Shown here: piece after piece, positions 8,799 to 20,046 of the stretch
How positions within the stretch are numbered: the stretch's first letter is position 1
Layout of the letters: the number at the start of each line of letters is the position of its first letter
Assembly: GCF_902506195.1 (NCBI RefSeq)
Contig: NZ_LR732817.1
Location: 1,440,909 to 1,504,908, forward strand
DNA: 64,000 nt
From: Citricoccus sp. K5
GTDB taxonomy: Bacteria; Actinomycetota; Actinomycetes; Actinomycetales; Micrococcaceae
Direction: 5' to 3'
Translations under genes and position numbers: made by a program
Notes under the pieces: generated by a model
Told to the model about the DNA's origin: nothing
The model's input: the letters and a program-made list of their open reading frames with translations, nothing else
Database searches by the model: none

Positions 8799-10043
8799 TC
8801 AGGCCGGGTTGCCGCCCTGGCCCGGATCCGGTTCCTGTCCGGTGTCCTGCCCCGGGGTCCGCGCCGGCCGGGAGGGAAGGTCGGCAGGATCGGACTTTGC
8901 CCGGAGCGCACGTTCCGCCGTCTCCGAGTGCTCATCCTCCAGGATGGCCGGCGGTGCCAGCGCCTCCTCCAGCGGGGTGTCAACGATCTTGGCCACACTC
9001 TGGCTCGACTCGTTCAACTCCGCGGCCGTGGTCGGACGGGGTTCACGATGCCGGCGCCGGGCACCGGCGGTCACCTCACCCGGGCGATCAGCGTCGCCCG
9101 CCTCGTCCGAGCCGTCGGCGGTGCCGGACCCTGAGGTCCGGGACAACAGATCGGAGGCCCCCACGCCGCTGGCGGCGCCGGAGCCGCCGAAGGCGTCACC
9201 CAGGCGGCCGAGAGCATCGGTGAGCTCGGCCGGGATGACCCACATCGTGTTGGCGTCGCCCTCGGCGATCTTCGGCAGGGTCTCCAGGTACTTGTAGGCC
9301 AGCAGGTCCGGGTCCGGACGGCCCTCGTGGATGGCCTCGAAGACCACGTGGATCGCCTCGGCCTCCGCGTTGGCCCGCAGGATGCGGGACTGGGCGTCGC
9401 CCTCCGCCTCGAGGATGGCGGACTGGCGCTGCCCCTCGGCGGTGAGGATCTCGGCCTGCTTGGTGCCCTCGGCGGTCAGGATGGCGGCACGGCGGTCCCG
9501 CTCAGCCCGCATCTGCTTCTCCATGGAGTCCTGGATGGACAGGGGCGGGTCGATCGCCTTGAGCTCCACTCGGGAGACGCGCAGGCCCCACTTTCCGGTG
9601 GCCTCATCCAGCACCCCGCGCAGCTGGTTGTTGATCGAGTCACGGCTGGTGAGGGCCTGTTCCAGATTCATGCCGCCCACCACGTTGCGCAACGTGGTGG
9701 TGGTCAACTGCTCCACGGCATGGATGTAGTTGTTGATCTCGTAGGTAGCGGCCTTGGCGTCGTTGACCTGGAAATACACCACGGTGTCGATGGACACCAC
9801 GAGGTTGTCCTCCGTGATCACCGGTTGCGGCGGGAAGGACACCACCTGTTCACGCATGTCGATGAGGGGACGCATGCGGTCGATGAAGGGAATCATCAGC
9901 GTCAGGCCGGCGCCCTTGGTTGCCTGGTACTTGCCCAGGCGTTCCACGATGCCGGTCCGCGCCTGGGGCACGATGCGCACCGCTCGGATCAGGATGATGG
10001 CCACGAGGACCGCGACGACTATGAGCACGATGAGGACTTCCAC
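8799..10043 (-). CDS. SPFH/Band 7 (stomatin-prohibitin) family membrane protein
   Basis: The 414-residue protein has one N-terminal membrane helix (VLIVLIVVAVLVAIILI) followed by a stomatin-type SPFH domain (IVPQARTGIVERLGKY, YFQVNDAKAATYEI). A long coiled-coil helix of repeated AILTAEG/QRQSAIL-type heptads comes next (about residues 185-235). The C-terminal 130 residues are low-complexity and poorly conserved. Such proteins scaffold membrane microdomains and often work with NfeD proteins. nfeD is the gene directly upstream on the same strand, giving the classic NfeD-SPFH pair. Confidence 0.9.
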   Translation of the reverse strand: MEVLIVLIVVAVLVAIILIRAVRIVPQARTGIVERLGKYQATKGAGLTLMIPFIDRMRPLIDMREQVVSFPPQPVITEDNLVVSIDTVVYFQVNDAKAATYEINNYIHAVEQLTTTTLRNVVGGMNLEQALTSRDSINNQLRGVLDEATGKWGLRVSRVELKAIDPPLSIQDSMEKQMRAERDRRAAILTAEGTKQAEILTAEGQRQSAILEAEGDAQSRILRANAEAEAIHVVFEAIHEGRPDPDLLAYKYLETLPKIAEGDANTMWVIPAELTDALGRLGDAFGGSGAASGVGASDLLSRTSGSGTADGSDEAGDADRPGEVTAGARRRHREPRPTTAAELNESSQSVAKIVDTPLEEALAPPAILEDEHSETAERALRAKSDPADLPSRPARTPGQDTGQEPDPGQGGNPA

Positions 10044-10126
10044 GCCGATGCTCCCTCCTGCGGCCCCGTTCGGACCACGTTGTGAGTCTGCTGGTGTGCA
10101 GACGTTGTGCCGCGGCGGTCGCGGCG

Positions 10127-10621
10127 TCAGGTTCCTTCAGGGAGTCCGGCGGCGCCGGAATCCCAGTCAATGGCGGCCTTCGGGTGGATGATCAGCGTGG
10201 CGCCGTCCACCTCGTCGATCTCCGCTTCGTTGCCCGCAGGGATGGTCACGCCCGTGGCCGAGCGTGCCGTCCAGGTCTCACCGTCGATCTTCGCCAGGCC
10301 GGCGGTGGATCCGGTGTCCTCCAGGACCACCACGGTGCGGCCGGGCATCGAGTCCACGTTGGTCAGTTGGTCCGCTGAGCCCTTCCTCAGTTGCCTCAGC
10401 GCCGTGGGCCGGACGGCCGCGAGCATCAGCAGGGAGACACCGGCGAACATCACGATCTGCAACCATGCCTCGCCGCCCACGAGGGCGGTGGCCAGCGCGG
10501 CGGCAGAGCCCGCGGCCAGCATGAGGAAGACCAGATCCAGGACCATGGTCTCGAGGACGGCGAACACCACGGCGAGGCTCAGCCACAGCACCCACAGGTT
10601 GTCACCCACCCATTCGATCAC
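10127..10621 (-). CDS. NfeD-like membrane protein
   Basis: From the GTG at 10621 the product has 164 residues. It has two or three closely spaced N-terminal membrane helices (LWVLWLSLAVVFAVLE, a second helix VFLMLAAGSAAALATALV and a third) and then an OB-fold C-terminal domain (PGRTVVVLEDTG, GETWTARSAT, GTTLIIH-like end). NfeD OB domains dock on SPFH partners. The start at 10621 is preferred because GAGGAGG lies at the right distance. A longer start at 10696 would run into the divergent peptidase gene. Confidence 0.85.
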   Translation of the reverse strand: MIEWVGDNLWVLWLSLAVVFAVLETMVLDLVFLMLAAGSAAALATALVGGEAWLQIVMFAGVSLLMLAAVRPTALRQLRKGSADQLTNVDSMPGRTVVVLEDTGSTAGLAKIDGETWTARSATGVTIPAGNEAEIDEVDGATLIIHPKAAIDWDSGAAGLPEGT

Positions 10622-10682
10622 TGCGGCCTCCTCGATTAGCCTTCTCCCCCCATCCTGCCTGCTCAACGGGCGAGGGACAACG

Positions 10683-10688
10683 TAGGTT
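10683..10688 (+). promoter_or_regulatory. Leaderless -10 hexamer TAGGTT for the S9 peptidase
   Basis: TAGGTT ends at 10688. Six bases separate it from the ATG at 10695, whereas the ATG at 10689 would directly abut the hexamer. The window-wide six-base spacing therefore favours the downstream start. Confidence 0.5.
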
Positions 10689-10694
10689 ATGGAC

Positions 10695-12869
10695 ATGCGA
10701 CCTGATCAACTGGATCTCCTCACCACCGTGGATGCGCCGACGCTGACCCCGGACGGCGGCCGGCTCGTGATCGGCACGGCCCGCCCGGACTTCACGACGG
10801 ACGGCTACACCGGCCAGTTGTGGGTCATGCCCACGGACGGTTCCGCCCCGGCGCGGCGCCTCACCCAGGGCTACCGGGACTGTGGAGCGCAGCTGTCCCC
10901 GGACGGCACCACCGTGGCGTTCCTGCGATCTCCGGTGCCCGATTCTGACTCCACAGCGTCATCCTCTCCACAATTGGCCCTGATCCCGCTGGACGGGGGC
11001 GAGGGCCAGACCGTCACCGATCGTCGGTTAGGCGTCACGGGGTTCGCATGGTCTCCGGACTCCCGCTGGATCACGTTCTCCTCTCCCGAACCGGAACCGG
11101 GCCGCTATGGGACCGTGGCCGGCGTCGGGCCAGGGCAGGAGGATCCGCGTCTGGTGACGGGCCCGGATCACCGGTTGAACGGGGAGGGGTACACGGCGGA
11201 CAAGCGTCCCCGACTGTTCGAGATCGAGGTGCCCGATGCAGCTGGCGAGCTGGTCTTCGCAGCCCGGGGCCGGATGGCAGAGCCTGAAAGCTCTCAGGCC
11301 GTCTCGCCGGCGTTGCCCACTGCGCGTCCGCTGACCGGGGGAGAGCGGGCCGCCACTGACCCCGTCTATGCCGCGGACAGTCGCCACGTGTTCTTCGCGA
11401 CCACCCCGGAGGCCGGATTCGGACAGAGCCTACGCACCGCCGTCGCCGTGGTGGAGGCGCGCCGCGATGCTGCCGGAACACCGCGACCGCCGGGCTCCGG
11501 GCCTTCGGCAGATCCCGACGCCGGCCCCGTGCGCCTCGTGGCCGGCGGCACCGAGGTGCGCGTCGGGTTCGGGTCCCCGTGCATCTCCCGGAACGGGGAG
11601 TGGCTGTATCTGCTGGGCCAGGACCTGGGGGAGTCCGGTCTGGAGTTCGTGGCGTCCAACGCTGCCGTGTATGCCCTGCCGGCGGCCGGCGCCGTACGGG
11701 AGGCCATCACCGGATGGGACCGCCCCGTGGCCAGCCTGCAACCGCGGTTGTTGACGGATCCCGCGGCCACGGGCTTCGCCGGCCCCTTGCGGCCCTCAGG
11801 CCAGGACCAGGTGCTGGCATTGGGGGCGAGCCGCGGCAGGACAGTGCTGGTACGGGTGTCCCACCAAGGCCACCCCGAGGTGGTCGTGGACCGGCAGGGT
11901 GAGGTGACGGGCGCCTGCGAGGCGGGCGGCACGCTCGCCGTCACCTCCACGAGTGCGGCCTCTCCGGGCGCGGTGGCCATCCAGCACCGGGACGGCGGCC
12001 TCCAGGAGCTCTTCGACCCGAACGCCGCCTGGCGTGCAGACCTCCCACCGGCCGCCGGACTGGAGCGCGAGTACGGCGGGCCGGGTGATCCTCGTGGTCA
12101 CCGTCCGGACCAGCCTGCCGTCCACGGCTGGGTCTTCCTGCCAGACGGTCCGGGGCCCCACCCGGTCATCCTCAACATCCACGGCGGACCGTACGCCCAG
12201 TACACCTGGTCCTGGTTCGACGAGACCCAGGTGCTCGTGGCCGCTGGATATGCCGTGGTGATGTGCAATCCCCGCGGATCCGACGGCTACGGCGCCGCCC
12301 ACGGGGCCGCCGTCCAGGGGCGCATGGGGACGGTCGACCACCAGGACATCATTGCCTTCCTGGACGGGGCGCTCGAGGAGTTCGGGCCTCAGGGCAGCGG
12401 CCAGCTGGACGCCCGCCGGATCGGCATTCAAGGCGGGTCCTATGGCGGATACATGACCGCCTGGATCACCGCCCATGACCAGCGGTTCACCGCTGCCATC
12501 GTGGAACGTGGCTACCTGGACCCCGTTTCGGCGCTGGGTTCCAGCGACATCGGCTGGTTCTTCAGCGAGCAGTACATGGGCTCGGATCCCGAACGCCTGC
12601 GGCAGCAGAGTCCCCTGCACCACGTCGATCGAGTCCGCACACCCACCCTGGTGATCCACTCGGAGGAGGACCTGCGCTGCCCGATCGAGCATGCGCAGCG
12701 CTACTACCGGGCCCTCTGGGCCCAGGGAGTGGAGGCGGAACTGCTGATCTTCCCGGGGGAGGACCACGAGCTGTCCCGGTCCGGCACCCCCTGGCACCGG
12801 CGGGTGCGCTTCGAGCATCTTCTCCGCTGGTGGGACCGGCATCTCGCCGCACAAGTTACTGAGGAGTAG
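10695..12869 (+). CDS. S9 family (prolyl oligopeptidase/acylaminoacyl-peptidase-like) serine peptidase
   Basis: The protein (724 residues) combines an N-terminal beta-propeller of WD-like blades (for example GFAWSPDSRWITF) with a C-terminal alpha/beta hydrolase domain. The nucleophile lies in GGSYGGYMT (Ser about residue 582), the acid in HSEEDLRCP and the base in PGEDHELSRSG. A HGGPYAQY oxyanion loop is present. There is no signal peptide, so it is probably a cytoplasmic oligopeptidase that cleaves short peptides. The ATG at 10695 is chosen from the leaderless promoter spacing; 10689 would add two residues. Confidence 0.92.
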   Translation: MRPDQLDLLTTVDAPTLTPDGGRLVIGTARPDFTTDGYTGQLWVMPTDGSAPARRLTQGYRDCGAQLSPDGTTVAFLRSPVPDSDSTASSSPQLALIPLDGGEGQTVTDRRLGVTGFAWSPDSRWITFSSPEPEPGRYGTVAGVGPGQEDPRLVTGPDHRLNGEGYTADKRPRLFEIEVPDAAGELVFAARGRMAEPESSQAVSPALPTARPLTGGERAATDPVYAADSRHVFFATTPEAGFGQSLRTAVAVVEARRDAAGTPRPPGSGPSADPDAGPVRLVAGGTEVRVGFGSPCISRNGEWLYLLGQDLGESGLEFVASNAAVYALPAAGAVREAITGWDRPVASLQPRLLTDPAATGFAGPLRPSGQDQVLALGASRGRTVLVRVSHQGHPEVVVDRQGEVTGACEAGGTLAVTSTSAASPGAVAIQHRDGGLQELFDPNAAWRADLPPAAGLEREYGGPGDPRGHRPDQPAVHGWVFLPDGPGPHPVILNIHGGPYAQYTWSWFDETQVLVAAGYAVVMCNPRGSDGYGAAHGAAVQGRMGTVDHQDIIAFLDGALEEFGPQGSGQLDARRIGIQGGSYGGYMTAWITAHDQRFTAAIVERGYLDPVSALGSSDIGWFFSEQYMGSDPERLRQQSPLHHVDRVRTPTLVIHSEEDLRCPIEHAQRYYRALWAQGVEAELLIFPGEDHELSRSGTPWHRRVRFEHLLRWWDRHLAAQVTEE

Positions 12870-12872
12870 TAT
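12867..12872 (+). promoter_or_regulatory. Leaderless -10 hexamer TAGTAT overlapping the peptidase stop
   Basis: The TAG stop of the peptidase forms the first half of TAGTAT, and six bases later comes the GTG at 12879. A GAGGAG also lies 12 bases before the GTG, so both leaderless and leadered (readthrough) translation are possible. Confidence 0.4.
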
Positions 12873-12878
12873 CAGGGC

Positions 12879-15104
12879 GTGACCCTCTCCACCCAGACCT
12901 CCCCGGGCAGCCCGTCCTCGCTGTACCCGCACCTGTTCCGCCCCCTCGAGGTCCTCGGGGGCACCCTGCCGAACCGGATCATCATGGGCTCCATGCACCT
13001 GGGCCTTGAGGACCGGCGTGCGGACGCGGCCAAGCTCGCCGCGTTCTACGCCGAGCGGGCCCGCGGGGGAGTGGGGCTGATCGTCACCGGGGGCTACGCA
13101 CCCAACCTCACGGGGCGCCTGACGCCCTTCGCAGGGACCATGCGCTCGGGGCGGGACGCCGCCACCCATCGGATCATCACCGACGCGGTGCATGCCGAGG
13201 GCGGGCGGATCGCCCTCCAGATCCTGCACGCCGGCCGTTATGCCTACCACCCCTTCTCGGCCGCCCCCGGGACGTCCCCGTCCCCCATCACCCCGTTCTC
13301 GCCGCGGGTCCTCTCCACCCGGGCCGTGGAGCGTACCGTCGGGGCCTTTGTCCGGTCGGCCGGGTACGCCCGCCAGGCCGGTTATGACGGCGTCGAGATC
13401 ATGGGCTCCGAGGGATACCTGATCAATCAGTTCCTCTCACCCCGGACCAACTCCCGCACCGATGCGTGGGGCGGCTCGGCAGCAGGGCGCCGCCGCTTCG
13501 CCACGGAGACCGTCCGCCGCATCCGCGACGCCGCCGGGGAGGACTTCATCATCACGTTCCGGATGTCCATGGTGGATCTGGTCCCGGACGGTCAGACTCT
13601 CGAGGAGACCCTGGACCTGGCGCGGGAACTCGAGCGGGCTGGCGTGAGCCTGCTGAACACCGGGATCGGCTGGCATGAGGCGCGGGTGCCCACCATCGTC
13701 ACGTCGGTGCCCCGCGCCGCGTTCGCGGACTTCACGGCCCGCATCCGGGAGGCGGTCTCGGTTCCCGTCGCCGCCTCGAACCGCATCAACATGCCTCACA
13801 CGGCGGAGCAGATTCTCGCCGATGGCCGGGCTGACCTCGTCACCATGGCCCGGCCGTTCCTCGCCGATCCGGACTGGGTGCTGAAAGCGGATGCCGGGAC
13901 GCCGGAACGGATCAACTCCTGCATCGGCTGCAACCAGGCCTGCCTGGACCACACGTTCCAGAACAAGCCGGCCTCCTGCCTGGTCAACCCGCGCGCCGGG
14001 CGGGAGACCGATCCCGCGTTCCCCCCGCTGCCGGACCGGGCCCTCCTGCCAGTGACCCCGGTGTCCACGGGTCATCCGGCTCCTGCACCGCACCGTGACT
14101 CACCCCCCGCAGGCGCCGTCCGCGCCCGGACAACGGCACTGCGCGTGGCCGTCGTCGGCGCCGGGCCGGCCGGGCTGGCCGCCTCCACCCAGGCCGCTGC
14201 CCGGGGCCACGAGGTGGACCTGTTCGAAGCCTCGGACAGCATCGGCGGACAGTTCCGCCTCGCCCGGCAGATCCCCGGCAAGGAGGAGTTCGCCGAGACC
14301 CTGCGCTATTACGAGCACCGGCTGATGGAGACCGGCGTGAATCTGCGCCTGGCCCACCGAGTCACCGCCACCGAGCTGCTCGACGGTGGGTACGACCGCA
14401 TCCTGCTGGCCACCGGGGTGGTGCCCCGCACCGTGGACCTCCCCGGCGCGAACCGACCCAACGTGCACGCCTATCCGGATGTGGTGGACGGCCGGGTGCA
14501 CTGCGGACCGCGCGTGGCGGTGATCGGTGCCGGCGGCATCGGCTTCGACGTGTCCGAACTGCTGACCGAGCCGCACCGCGAGGGCCGCGAGGGCCGGGAG
14601 TACCCCGACAGCGGGACGCAGAGCGATGGGCCAGAGCCCGGCACCCTGGTCGGCGCCCAACCGCTCGAGGACTGGCAGCAGCAATGGGGCGTGGACCCAG
14701 AGTTCGCCGGACGCGGCGGCCTGGCACAGGCCAGGCCGGAGGCACCGGCCCGGACCGTCCACCTCATCCAGCGCAAGACCACCAAGATGGGAGCGGGTCT
14801 CGGTAAGACCACGGGCTGGGTCCACCGCGCCGCCCTGAAGGCACGCGGTGTCGACTTCATCACCGGTGCCGGCTACGTCAGGATCGACGACGACGGCCTC
14901 CACCTGGACGTCGACGGCGCCCGCCGCGTTCTGGCGGTGGATGATGTCGTCGTGTGCGCCGGCCAGGTCTCCCAGCGCGAGTTGTACGGGACGCTGGAGG
15001 CCGCCGGGGCCGACGTCGTGCTCCTCGGCGGAGCTGATGTGGCCGCGGAACTGGACGCCAAGCGGGCCATTGAGCAGGCGACGCGGATGGCCGCGGCGCT
15101 CTGA
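12879..15104 (+). CDS. FAD/FMN/4Fe-4S NADH:flavin oxidoreductase, 2,4-dienoyl-CoA reductase-like
   Basis: This 741-residue protein has the Old Yellow Enzyme TIM barrel first (LPNRIIMGSMHLG, ILHAGRYAYHP). A 4Fe-4S cysteine cluster (CIGCNQACLD and a fourth Cys about 12 residues on, near residues 348-367) comes next. The FAD/NAD-binding half has GxGxxG motifs (VVGAGPAGLAAS and VIGAGGIGFD). The GAGLGKTTGWVHR segment is typical of bacterial FadH-type dienoyl-CoA reductases, which reduce 2,4-dienoyl-CoA during beta-oxidation of unsaturated fatty acids. The same scaffold also serves trimethylamine dehydrogenases and enoate reductases. The substrate is therefore an inference. Confidence 0.87.
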   Translation: MTLSTQTSPGSPSSLYPHLFRPLEVLGGTLPNRIIMGSMHLGLEDRRADAAKLAAFYAERARGGVGLIVTGGYAPNLTGRLTPFAGTMRSGRDAATHRIITDAVHAEGGRIALQILHAGRYAYHPFSAAPGTSPSPITPFSPRVLSTRAVERTVGAFVRSAGYARQAGYDGVEIMGSEGYLINQFLSPRTNSRTDAWGGSAAGRRRFATETVRRIRDAAGEDFIITFRMSMVDLVPDGQTLEETLDLARELERAGVSLLNTGIGWHEARVPTIVTSVPRAAFADFTARIREAVSVPVAASNRINMPHTAEQILADGRADLVTMARPFLADPDWVLKADAGTPERINSCIGCNQACLDHTFQNKPASCLVNPRAGRETDPAFPPLPDRALLPVTPVSTGHPAPAPHRDSPPAGAVRARTTALRVAVVGAGPAGLAASTQAAARGHEVDLFEASDSIGGQFRLARQIPGKEEFAETLRYYEHRLMETGVNLRLAHRVTATELLDGGYDRILLATGVVPRTVDLPGANRPNVHAYPDVVDGRVHCGPRVAVIGAGGIGFDVSELLTEPHREGREGREYPDSGTQSDGPEPGTLVGAQPLEDWQQQWGVDPEFAGRGGLAQARPEAPARTVHLIQRKTTKMGAGLGKTTGWVHRAALKARGVDFITGAGYVRIDDDGLHLDVDGARRVLAVDDVVVCAGQVSQRELYGTLEAAGADVVLLGGADVAAELDAKRAIEQATRMAAAL

Positions 15105-15132
15105 CGACCTGTGGCCCCTCCCGGACTCCCCG

Positions 15133-15138
15133 TACACT
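15133..15138 (+). promoter_or_regulatory. Leaderless-type -10 TACACT
   Basis: TACACT is followed by seven bases and the ATG at 15146. No Shine-Dalgarno sequence is present. Confidence 0.45.
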
Positions 15139-15145
15139 GGGGCCC

Positions 15146-15736
15146 ATGGCTACCGTCTACCAAGCAACCCTGGTGCCCTCGAAGCAGGAGCTCCTGGAGT
15201 CCTGGCTGGCCCAGCAACCCTGGTCCGGTGAGGGCGAGCTGGTCAGGGTCGGCGCCTACCGCTATGACGATCCGGACGGCGAGGTGGGCGTCGAGGGACA
15301 TCTGGTCCACCGGCAGGGCAGCGACCAGGTTCTGCACGTGCCCATGTCCTACCGAGGAGCCCCGCTCGAGGGCGCGGAACCCTACCTGATCGGCACCGTG
15401 GACCATTCCGTGCTCGGACAACGCTGGATCTACGACGCCATGGCGGACCCGGTGGCCACCGCCTGCTTCCAGCGGGCCCTCGACGGACTGCAGCAGCAGG
15501 CCGAGGTGCACCTCTACGAGGAGGACGGCCAGTACATCGGCCACGAAGCTGATGAGGTCAGCGTGACCGTGCTGGGCCCTCTGGCGGACCAGCCGGGACG
15601 GGTCCAGGTCCACCGGGTGGTCTCCGACCCGGAGACGGCCGGTTCCGAGCATCTCGCCGAATCCCGCCGACTGTGGGCCACCTGGCCCGGCGGCAGCGGT
15701 ATCATCTTCAGCCTCAACACGGACGAGCCCGCCTGA
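15146..15736 (+). CDS. Maltokinase N-terminal cap-like (CG0192-related) protein
   Basis: The 196-residue protein begins MATVYQATLVPSKQELLESW and contains QQPW, the pattern of the actinobacterial CG0192-related family. That family resembles the N-terminal cap domain of maltokinase (Mak/Pep2) without the kinase. The cap is thought to shape a sugar or regulatory site; no catalytic residues are expected here. The gene stands alone between the flavoenzyme and a convergent DinB-fold gene. Its function is unknown. The family call rests on the N-terminal motif and length. Confidence 0.7.
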   Translation: MATVYQATLVPSKQELLESWLAQQPWSGEGELVRVGAYRYDDPDGEVGVEGHLVHRQGSDQVLHVPMSYRGAPLEGAEPYLIGTVDHSVLGQRWIYDAMADPVATACFQRALDGLQQQAEVHLYEEDGQYIGHEADEVSVTVLGPLADQPGRVQVHRVVSDPETAGSEHLAESRRLWATWPGGSGIIFSLNTDEPA

Positions 15737-15766
15737 GCCGACGCCGGCACGGTCGAGGAGCGCCGG

Positions 15767-16414
15767 TCAGAGGACGGTGAATCCGTCCGAGAGCGGCCCG
15801 CGGCCCGTCAGCGCCTCCGCGACCACCACGCCCGCGCCGCGGGCGACCGCGAGATCGGCGGCCACTCGCGGCACCACGGGATCCAACGCGGCGGGCATCG
15901 TCTGCCCGGTGGCGCGCGCCACGTCCACGGTGTGCACCGCCAGCTCGAAGATCCGCGTGGCCAGGTAGCCAGCCAGGGTCATGGTGCCCGCCGGCGTGCG
16001 CAGTTCAACGTCCAGTGCCGTGGATTCCAGGACGGCCAGCACCTCTGCGCGATCCCGTTCGATGACGGACAGCGGCTCCTCGCCGAGGGCCTCGCCTGCG
16101 TTCCGGCCACGCTCGGCGACCTCTTCGTCATCACTGACGTTCCGTCCCGGCTGGGGCGCCCAGAACGCGGCGAAGTATCCAACGGGCCCGTCCACCCGGA
16201 CTGCACCGGGCTCCGGTCCGGCCGCGACGTAGCGGGTCACATTGGTGTGGGAGCGATTGGTGTGGCCAGCCAGGGACCGAACCGTCCACACGCCCAGACC
16301 GGGCGCCTCCCAGTCGGTGACGCCGCGACAGGCTTCCAGAAAGGCCGTCGAGGCCGCACGGTAGTGCTCGATCGCCTCACGGTCTGGGCCGTCGTGTTGC
16401 GGGGTGGTCGCCAT
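15767..16414 (-). CDS. Mycothiol-dependent maleylpyruvate isomerase-like DinB-fold protein
   Basis: The product (215 residues) has the actinobacterial MDMPI N-terminal pattern. It has WTVRSLAGHTNRSH near residue 44 and an internal FELAVHTVDVARATG helix near 165, which supply the histidines expected to hold a metal. The C-terminal tail resembles the small second domain of the family. Members use mycothiol in isomerisation or detoxification, but most, including this one, have no known substrate. The ATG at 16414 is chosen because upstream codons show no family similarity. CACACT lies seven bases before it. Confidence 0.8.
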   Translation of the reverse strand: MATTPQHDGPDREAIEHYRAASTAFLEACRGVTDWEAPGLGVWTVRSLAGHTNRSHTNVTRYVAAGPEPGAVRVDGPVGYFAAFWAPQPGRNVSDDEEVAERGRNAGEALGEEPLSVIERDRAEVLAVLESTALDVELRTPAGTMTLAGYLATRIFELAVHTVDVARATGQTMPAALDPVVPRVAADLAVARGAGVVVAEALTGRGPLSDGFTVL

Positions 16415-16664
16415 GGCCCACAGTGTGGCATCGACGCCCCGTATGTCACCAGAGCAGGGCACGGGACCTTCAGACTCGTCCTGCGGAAATCCGGGGATCG
16501 CGCTGGATCGGCCGGGAGACACCCGGATACGTGCGTGATGACCACCGGGACGCTGGGGGGCAATCACCTGACAGAATGGTGACGGTGACCCCCCCCGCCC
16601 CGCGCCCAGTGCCGCGCCCGCTGCGGCGCCGAGTACCTCAGGCTCCGCCAGCCGCCGGATCCCG

Positions 16665-17132
16665 GTGGAGGACTTGGTGCGCCTCCGGAGGGTGCGCGAT
16701 CGGATCGACCGGGAGTACCGCGAGCCGCTCGACGTGGAGGCCTTGGCCCGCGGTGAGGCCATGTCCGCAGGACACCTGAGCCGGCTGTTCAAGAGGGCCT
16801 ACGGCGAATCGCCCTACTCCTATCTGATGACTCGGCGGATCGAGCGGGCGATGTCCCTGCTGCGCCGTGGAGGCTTGAGCGTCACGGAGGTCTGCTTCGA
16901 GGTGGGCAGCTCCTCCTTGGGGACGTTCAGTACCCGGTTCTCCGAGCTGGTGGGCATGCCACCGAGCGAGTACCGTGACCGGGCATCCCGCGACCCGGAC
17001 GGGCTGCCCACGTGCGTGGTGCGGCACGCCACCCGGCCGCTGCGGAAGCCTCCGGGGAATCCCGTGGAGAATCCCGGGGACCATCCGGTCAGGAATCAAG
17101 AAGCGCCCGTCGCCGGCCACGTCCTACGCTGA
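16665..17132 (+). CDS. AraC family transcriptional regulator (small, HTH-first)
   Basis: The 155-residue protein opens with VEDLVRLRRVRDRIDREY and carries both helix-turn-helix units of the AraC/XylS domain (MSAGHLSRLFKRAYGESP and SVTEVCFEVGSSSLGTFSTR). The DNA-binding domain is N-terminal and no separate effector domain is present, only a proline-rich tail. A GTG start at 16665 fits the family N-terminus. It sits four bases before a VOC protein gene, and a UvrA-like ATPase gene follows. The same AraC-VOC-UvrA2 order occurs in other Actinobacteria, to my knowledge, suggesting a sensing and resistance module. Confidence 0.88.
   Translation: MEDLVRLRRVRDRIDREYREPLDVEALARGEAMSAGHLSRLFKRAYGESPYSYLMTRRIERAMSLLRRGGLSVTEVCFEVGSSSLGTFSTRFSELVGMPPSEYRDRASRDPDGLPTCVVRHATRPLRKPPGNPVENPGDHPVRNQEAPVAGHVLR
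17125..17130 (+). promoter_or_regulatory. Leaderless -10 hexamer TACGCT within the end of the AraC gene
   Basis: TACGCT is followed by exactly six bases and the ATG at 17137. It would allow the VOC gene to be transcribed separately from the regulator. Confidence 0.45.
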
Positions 17133-17136
17133 ACCC

Positions 17137-17547
17137 ATGACCATCACCATTCACTCCAGCTTCCTGCCCCACACTGACCCGGAGGCCTCCCTGGCCTTCT
17201 ACCGTGACCTGCTCGGATTCGAGGTGCGCCTCGACGTCGGTGAGGGCACCATGCGGTGGATCACGGTCGGTCCGGCCGACCAACCGGATACGGCCATCGT
17301 GCTCACCCCGCCGGCGGTGGATCCGGGACTCAGCGAGGCTGAGCGGCAGGCCATCACCGAGATGATGGCGAAGGGCACCTACGCCGGCATCAACCTCGCC
17401 ACCGACGATCTGGACGGCTTCTTCGAACGCGTCCAAGCCGGCGGAGCGGACGTGGTCCAGGAGCCCATCGAACAGCCATACGGCCTGCGTGATTGCGCCT
17501 TCCGTGATCCATCCGGGAATATGGTTCGCGTCCAGCAGTCCAGCTGA
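17137..17547 (+). CDS. VOC (glyoxalase/bleomycin-resistance) superfamily protein
   Basis: The 136-residue protein has two betaalphabetabetabeta modules. The first has SLAFYRDLLGFEVRLD; the second ends in YGLRDCAFRDPSGNMVRVQQ, where the late Asp-Pro-x-Gly-Asn pattern is typical of VOC proteins. Members bind metals for glyoxalase or dioxygenase chemistry, or bind drugs such as bleomycin without catalysis. The longer frame upstream overlaps the AraC gene and lacks similarity, so the ATG at 17137 is chosen. The AraC regulator upstream and UvrA-like ATPase downstream suggest a shared response to a small molecule. Confidence 0.9.
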   Translation: MTITIHSSFLPHTDPEASLAFYRDLLGFEVRLDVGEGTMRWITVGPADQPDTAIVLTPPAVDPGLSEAERQAITEMMAKGTYAGINLATDDLDGFFERVQAGGADVVQEPIEQPYGLRDCAFRDPSGNMVRVQQSS

Positions 17548-17634
17548 ACCCACCACACCACAGTCCCACAGTGGCGGGCGCCTCGTCCCGGCACCACGTT
17601 CCCGTCCGCCCAGACATCCCGCATCGGAGCCCGC

Positions 17635-20046
<2,412 letters not shown>

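Noticed and set aside
10622-10696. N-terminal extension of NfeD to an ATG at 10696
   Set aside because: It would overlap the divergent peptidase start, and a good GAGGAGG precedes the GTG at 10621.
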